Source of the DNA: Planctomycetales bacterium
Lineage (GTDB): Bacteria > Planctomycetota > SBBH01
Length of the DNA: 15,539 bases
Direction of reading: 5' to 3'
Assembly (NCBI GenBank): GCA_005239795.1
Contig: SBBH01000021.1
Coordinates: 1 to 15,539, forward strand
The first letter of the stretch is position 1, and every line of letters starts with the position of its first letter. Of this stretch, positions 14,260 to 15,539 are shown piece after piece. Below the pieces are notes generated by a model. That model saw only the letters and a list, made by a program, of their open reading frames with translations, had not been told where the DNA came from and did not search any database. Both the position numbers and the translations under genes were made by a program.

Positions 14260-14888
14260 CGCCCTTCCCGCGCCAATCTCCGGGCGGACTCCCGCAGGCG
14301 ATACACCGCCTCGGGATCAAAGGAATCGTAATACCCCCGGATCATCCCCTGAGGATCGATGAGAACCAGCCGCTGACTGTGCGTGATGAGGTGGTTGCCG
14401 GTGGTTCCCGACGGCTCCTCGGCAACGCCCAGCTTGAACCCTTCACGGATCAAACCGTAAAGAGACTCCTTGGAGCCCGTCAGCAGCCATAGATTGTCCG
14501 GAAGCCTGAAGTTTGCCGCGTAAGCAGCCAGAATTTCCGGCGTGTCGTGGTCGGGATCCACCGTGAAGCCGACCACCCTCACCGAATCGCGTTCGAGCGC
14601 CGAGGCCAGAGCCGCCATTTCAGCCATGACGTGGGGACACGGCCCCGCGCATCGGGTGAAGAGGAATCCTGCCACCCACGTCTTTCCCCGGAGATCCGCT
14701 AGGCGGATATTCCGGCCGGAGCGCTCCAAGAAAGGATCCTCGGCGGACAGGGGACCCAGGCGAAGATTTTCGGCGGCCGACTCTGCGATCTCCTGCTGTC
14801 TGGAAGCCAGCCAGATAAAGGCTCCTCCTGCACTGAGCGCCAGAAGCAGGACGAGCCCTGGCGCCTTCCAGGATCTCGCGCTTTTCAC
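14256..14888 (-). CDS. SCO1/SenC/PrrC family copper chaperone
   Basis: Membrane-anchored periplasmic thioredoxin-fold protein that delivers copper to, or reduces, the CuA site of cytochrome c oxidase. It has an N-terminal anchor (PGLVLLLALSAGGAFIWLA), the copper motif TRCAGPCPHV (CxxxC, C80 and C84 counted from GTG 14888), VDPDHDTPE (DxD loop) and the distal ligand His in ITHSQRLVLID (H170). At 210 aa it is typical. I choose GTG at 14888 over TTG at 14894 because AAGGA lies 6 nt before the GTG, and the GTG overlaps the upstream permease stop (GTGA). It is followed directly by DUF420, a common pairing. Confidence 0.93.
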   Translation of the reverse strand: MKSARSWKAPGLVLLLALSAGGAFIWLASRQQEIAESAAENLRLGPLSAEDPFLERSGRNIRLADLRGKTWVAGFLFTRCAGPCPHVMAEMAALASALERDSVRVVGFTVDPDHDTPEILAAYAANFRLPDNLWLLTGSKESLYGLIREGFKLGVAEEPSGTTGNHLITHSQRLVLIDPQGMIRGYYDSFDPEAVYRLRESARRLAREGR

Positions 14889-15539
14889 ATCCAATCCTTA
14901 CGCGTGGCGCGGCGCGCGAGAACGCATCCTAAAACCGTGGTGGCAACAGAAAACGCCGCGACGACGACGGCGCTGACGCCGAAGGAAGGAATCCCTTGAA
15001 GCTCCTCCCCCGCGGCCAAAATCCAGCGCAATCCCGCCATGCCGTAGGTGAGGGGATTCGTCCGCATGACCCAGGCGAGCCATACCGGCGTTTCGGGGGT
15101 GAGCGGAAAAAACGCTCCCGACAAGAGCCACATCGGCATCAGGAAAAGCATCATGACGGCATGGAACCCCTGTGTCGAATCCATCGGCCAGGCGATGCAG
15201 AAACCGAGGGCGGTCAGCCCCAGCGAAAGAACGAAAAGATAGGCCGCGCTTTGAAGAAGGGCTGTTCCTCCCACGGCGACCCCGCAAAGCGGGCCCAAGA
15301 GCAGAAAGAGCACCGCCTGGGCCGTGGCCAGCACCCCGCCCCCCAAGAGCTTGCCGAAGACGAGTCCCGCACGGTTTCCAGGAGAGACGAGGGCCGACTG
15401 TAAAAACCCTTCCCGCCGGTCCTCGATGATGGAAATGGTCGAAAAGATTGCCGTGAAGAGGACCACGAGCGTCACGATCCCCGGAAAGAGGTAGGCGGCA
15501 TAGTCGGCAGCCCCTCCCCCCTCCGGAGGCGTGAATGTC
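14885..15539 (-). CDS. ABC-2 type transporter permease, partial (N-terminus outside window)
   Basis: C-terminal ~218 residues of an ABC exporter permease. The frame is open to the window edge. The visible part contains YLFPGIVTLVVLFTAIFSTI, the cytoplasmic coupling segment EDRREGFLQSALVSP, and further membrane helices, including PMWLLSGAFFPL and MRTNPLTYGMAGLRWIL, a signature of ABC-2 (NodJ/DrrB-like) permeases. The last helix is followed by a basic end, RRATRKDWM. Its partner ATPase would be expected just to the right of the window. Its stop overlaps the SCO1 start, suggesting a single operon. The substrate is unknown. Confidence 0.9.
   Translation of the reverse strand, partial: TFTPPEGGGAADYAAYLFPGIVTLVVLFTAIFSTISIIEDRREGFLQSALVSPGNRAGLVFGKLLGGGVLATAQAVLFLLLGPLCGVAVGGTALLQSAAYLFVLSLGLTALGFCIAWPMDSTQGFHAVMMLFLMPMWLLSGAFFPLTPETPVWLAWVMRTNPLTYGMAGLRWILAAGEELQGIPSFGVSAVVVAAFSVATTVLGCVLARRATRKDWM

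Noticed and set aside
14694..14710. TCCGCTAGGCGGA palindrome resembling the rnpB elements
   Set aside because: It lies inside the conserved SCO1 coding sequence (ADLRGKTW region) and lacks the rest of the element; likely chance.

Overview
The window is a GC-rich bacterial chromosome segment from a Gram-negative type organism. It carries type IV pilus assembly genes, a class A RNase P RNA, a uppS-cdsA-phoH-ybeY block and a SCO/DUF420 cytochrome oxidase accessory cluster, which points to aerobic respiration. The CdsA signature (PGLGG...LDS) and the YbeY GYDDH form are, from memory, common in Planctomycetes-Verrucomicrobia-Omnitrophota type lineages. No marker here fixes the phylum, so I leave it open.

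Region 1 (1-7180, plus strand) encodes type IV pilus motor parts: a PilB/GspE-type ATPase with an MshEN-like N-terminus, a small AT-richer ORF, a PilT retraction ATPase, a second PilB/GspE paralogue with a degenerate MshEN motif, the platform protein PilC, and a cytosolic Ser/Thr kinase 2 nt downstream of pilC. Two extension-type ATPases beside one PilT and one PilC suggest alternative motors on a shared platform, possibly gated by cyclic di-GMP and by phosphorylation (inference).

Region 2 (7181-8885) holds a gamma-class carbonic anhydrase-like gene on the minus strand and rnpB on the plus strand. rnpB carries two related ~63-nt palindromic insertions in its specificity domain and ends in a strong intrinsic terminator. 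Beyond it lie a decayed stretch and a frameshifted grpB-like pseudogene.

Region 3 (8882-10576, minus) is one reading frame that joins imidazolonepropionase (HutI) to a complete RNase HI domain. A Shine-Dalgarno plus TTG at the junction could also allow separate translation of the RNase H part.

Region 4 (10688-13540, plus) is a tightly overlapping envelope/RNA operon: uppS, cdsA, phoH, ybeY.

Region 5 (13511-15539, minus) runs ABC-2 permease (cut by the window edge), SCO1/SenC, DUF420, and a small membrane protein. The last gene is the most striking item. Its frame is interrupted by a TGA exactly where a CxxC motif is expected just after a signal peptide. A GC-rich hairpin with a GGUC loop starts at the right distance downstream to be a bacterial SECIS element. 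I read it as a candidate UxxC selenoprotein in an oxidase/copper assembly cluster.

Degenerate 7-nt tandem repeats occur in three intergenic spaces.
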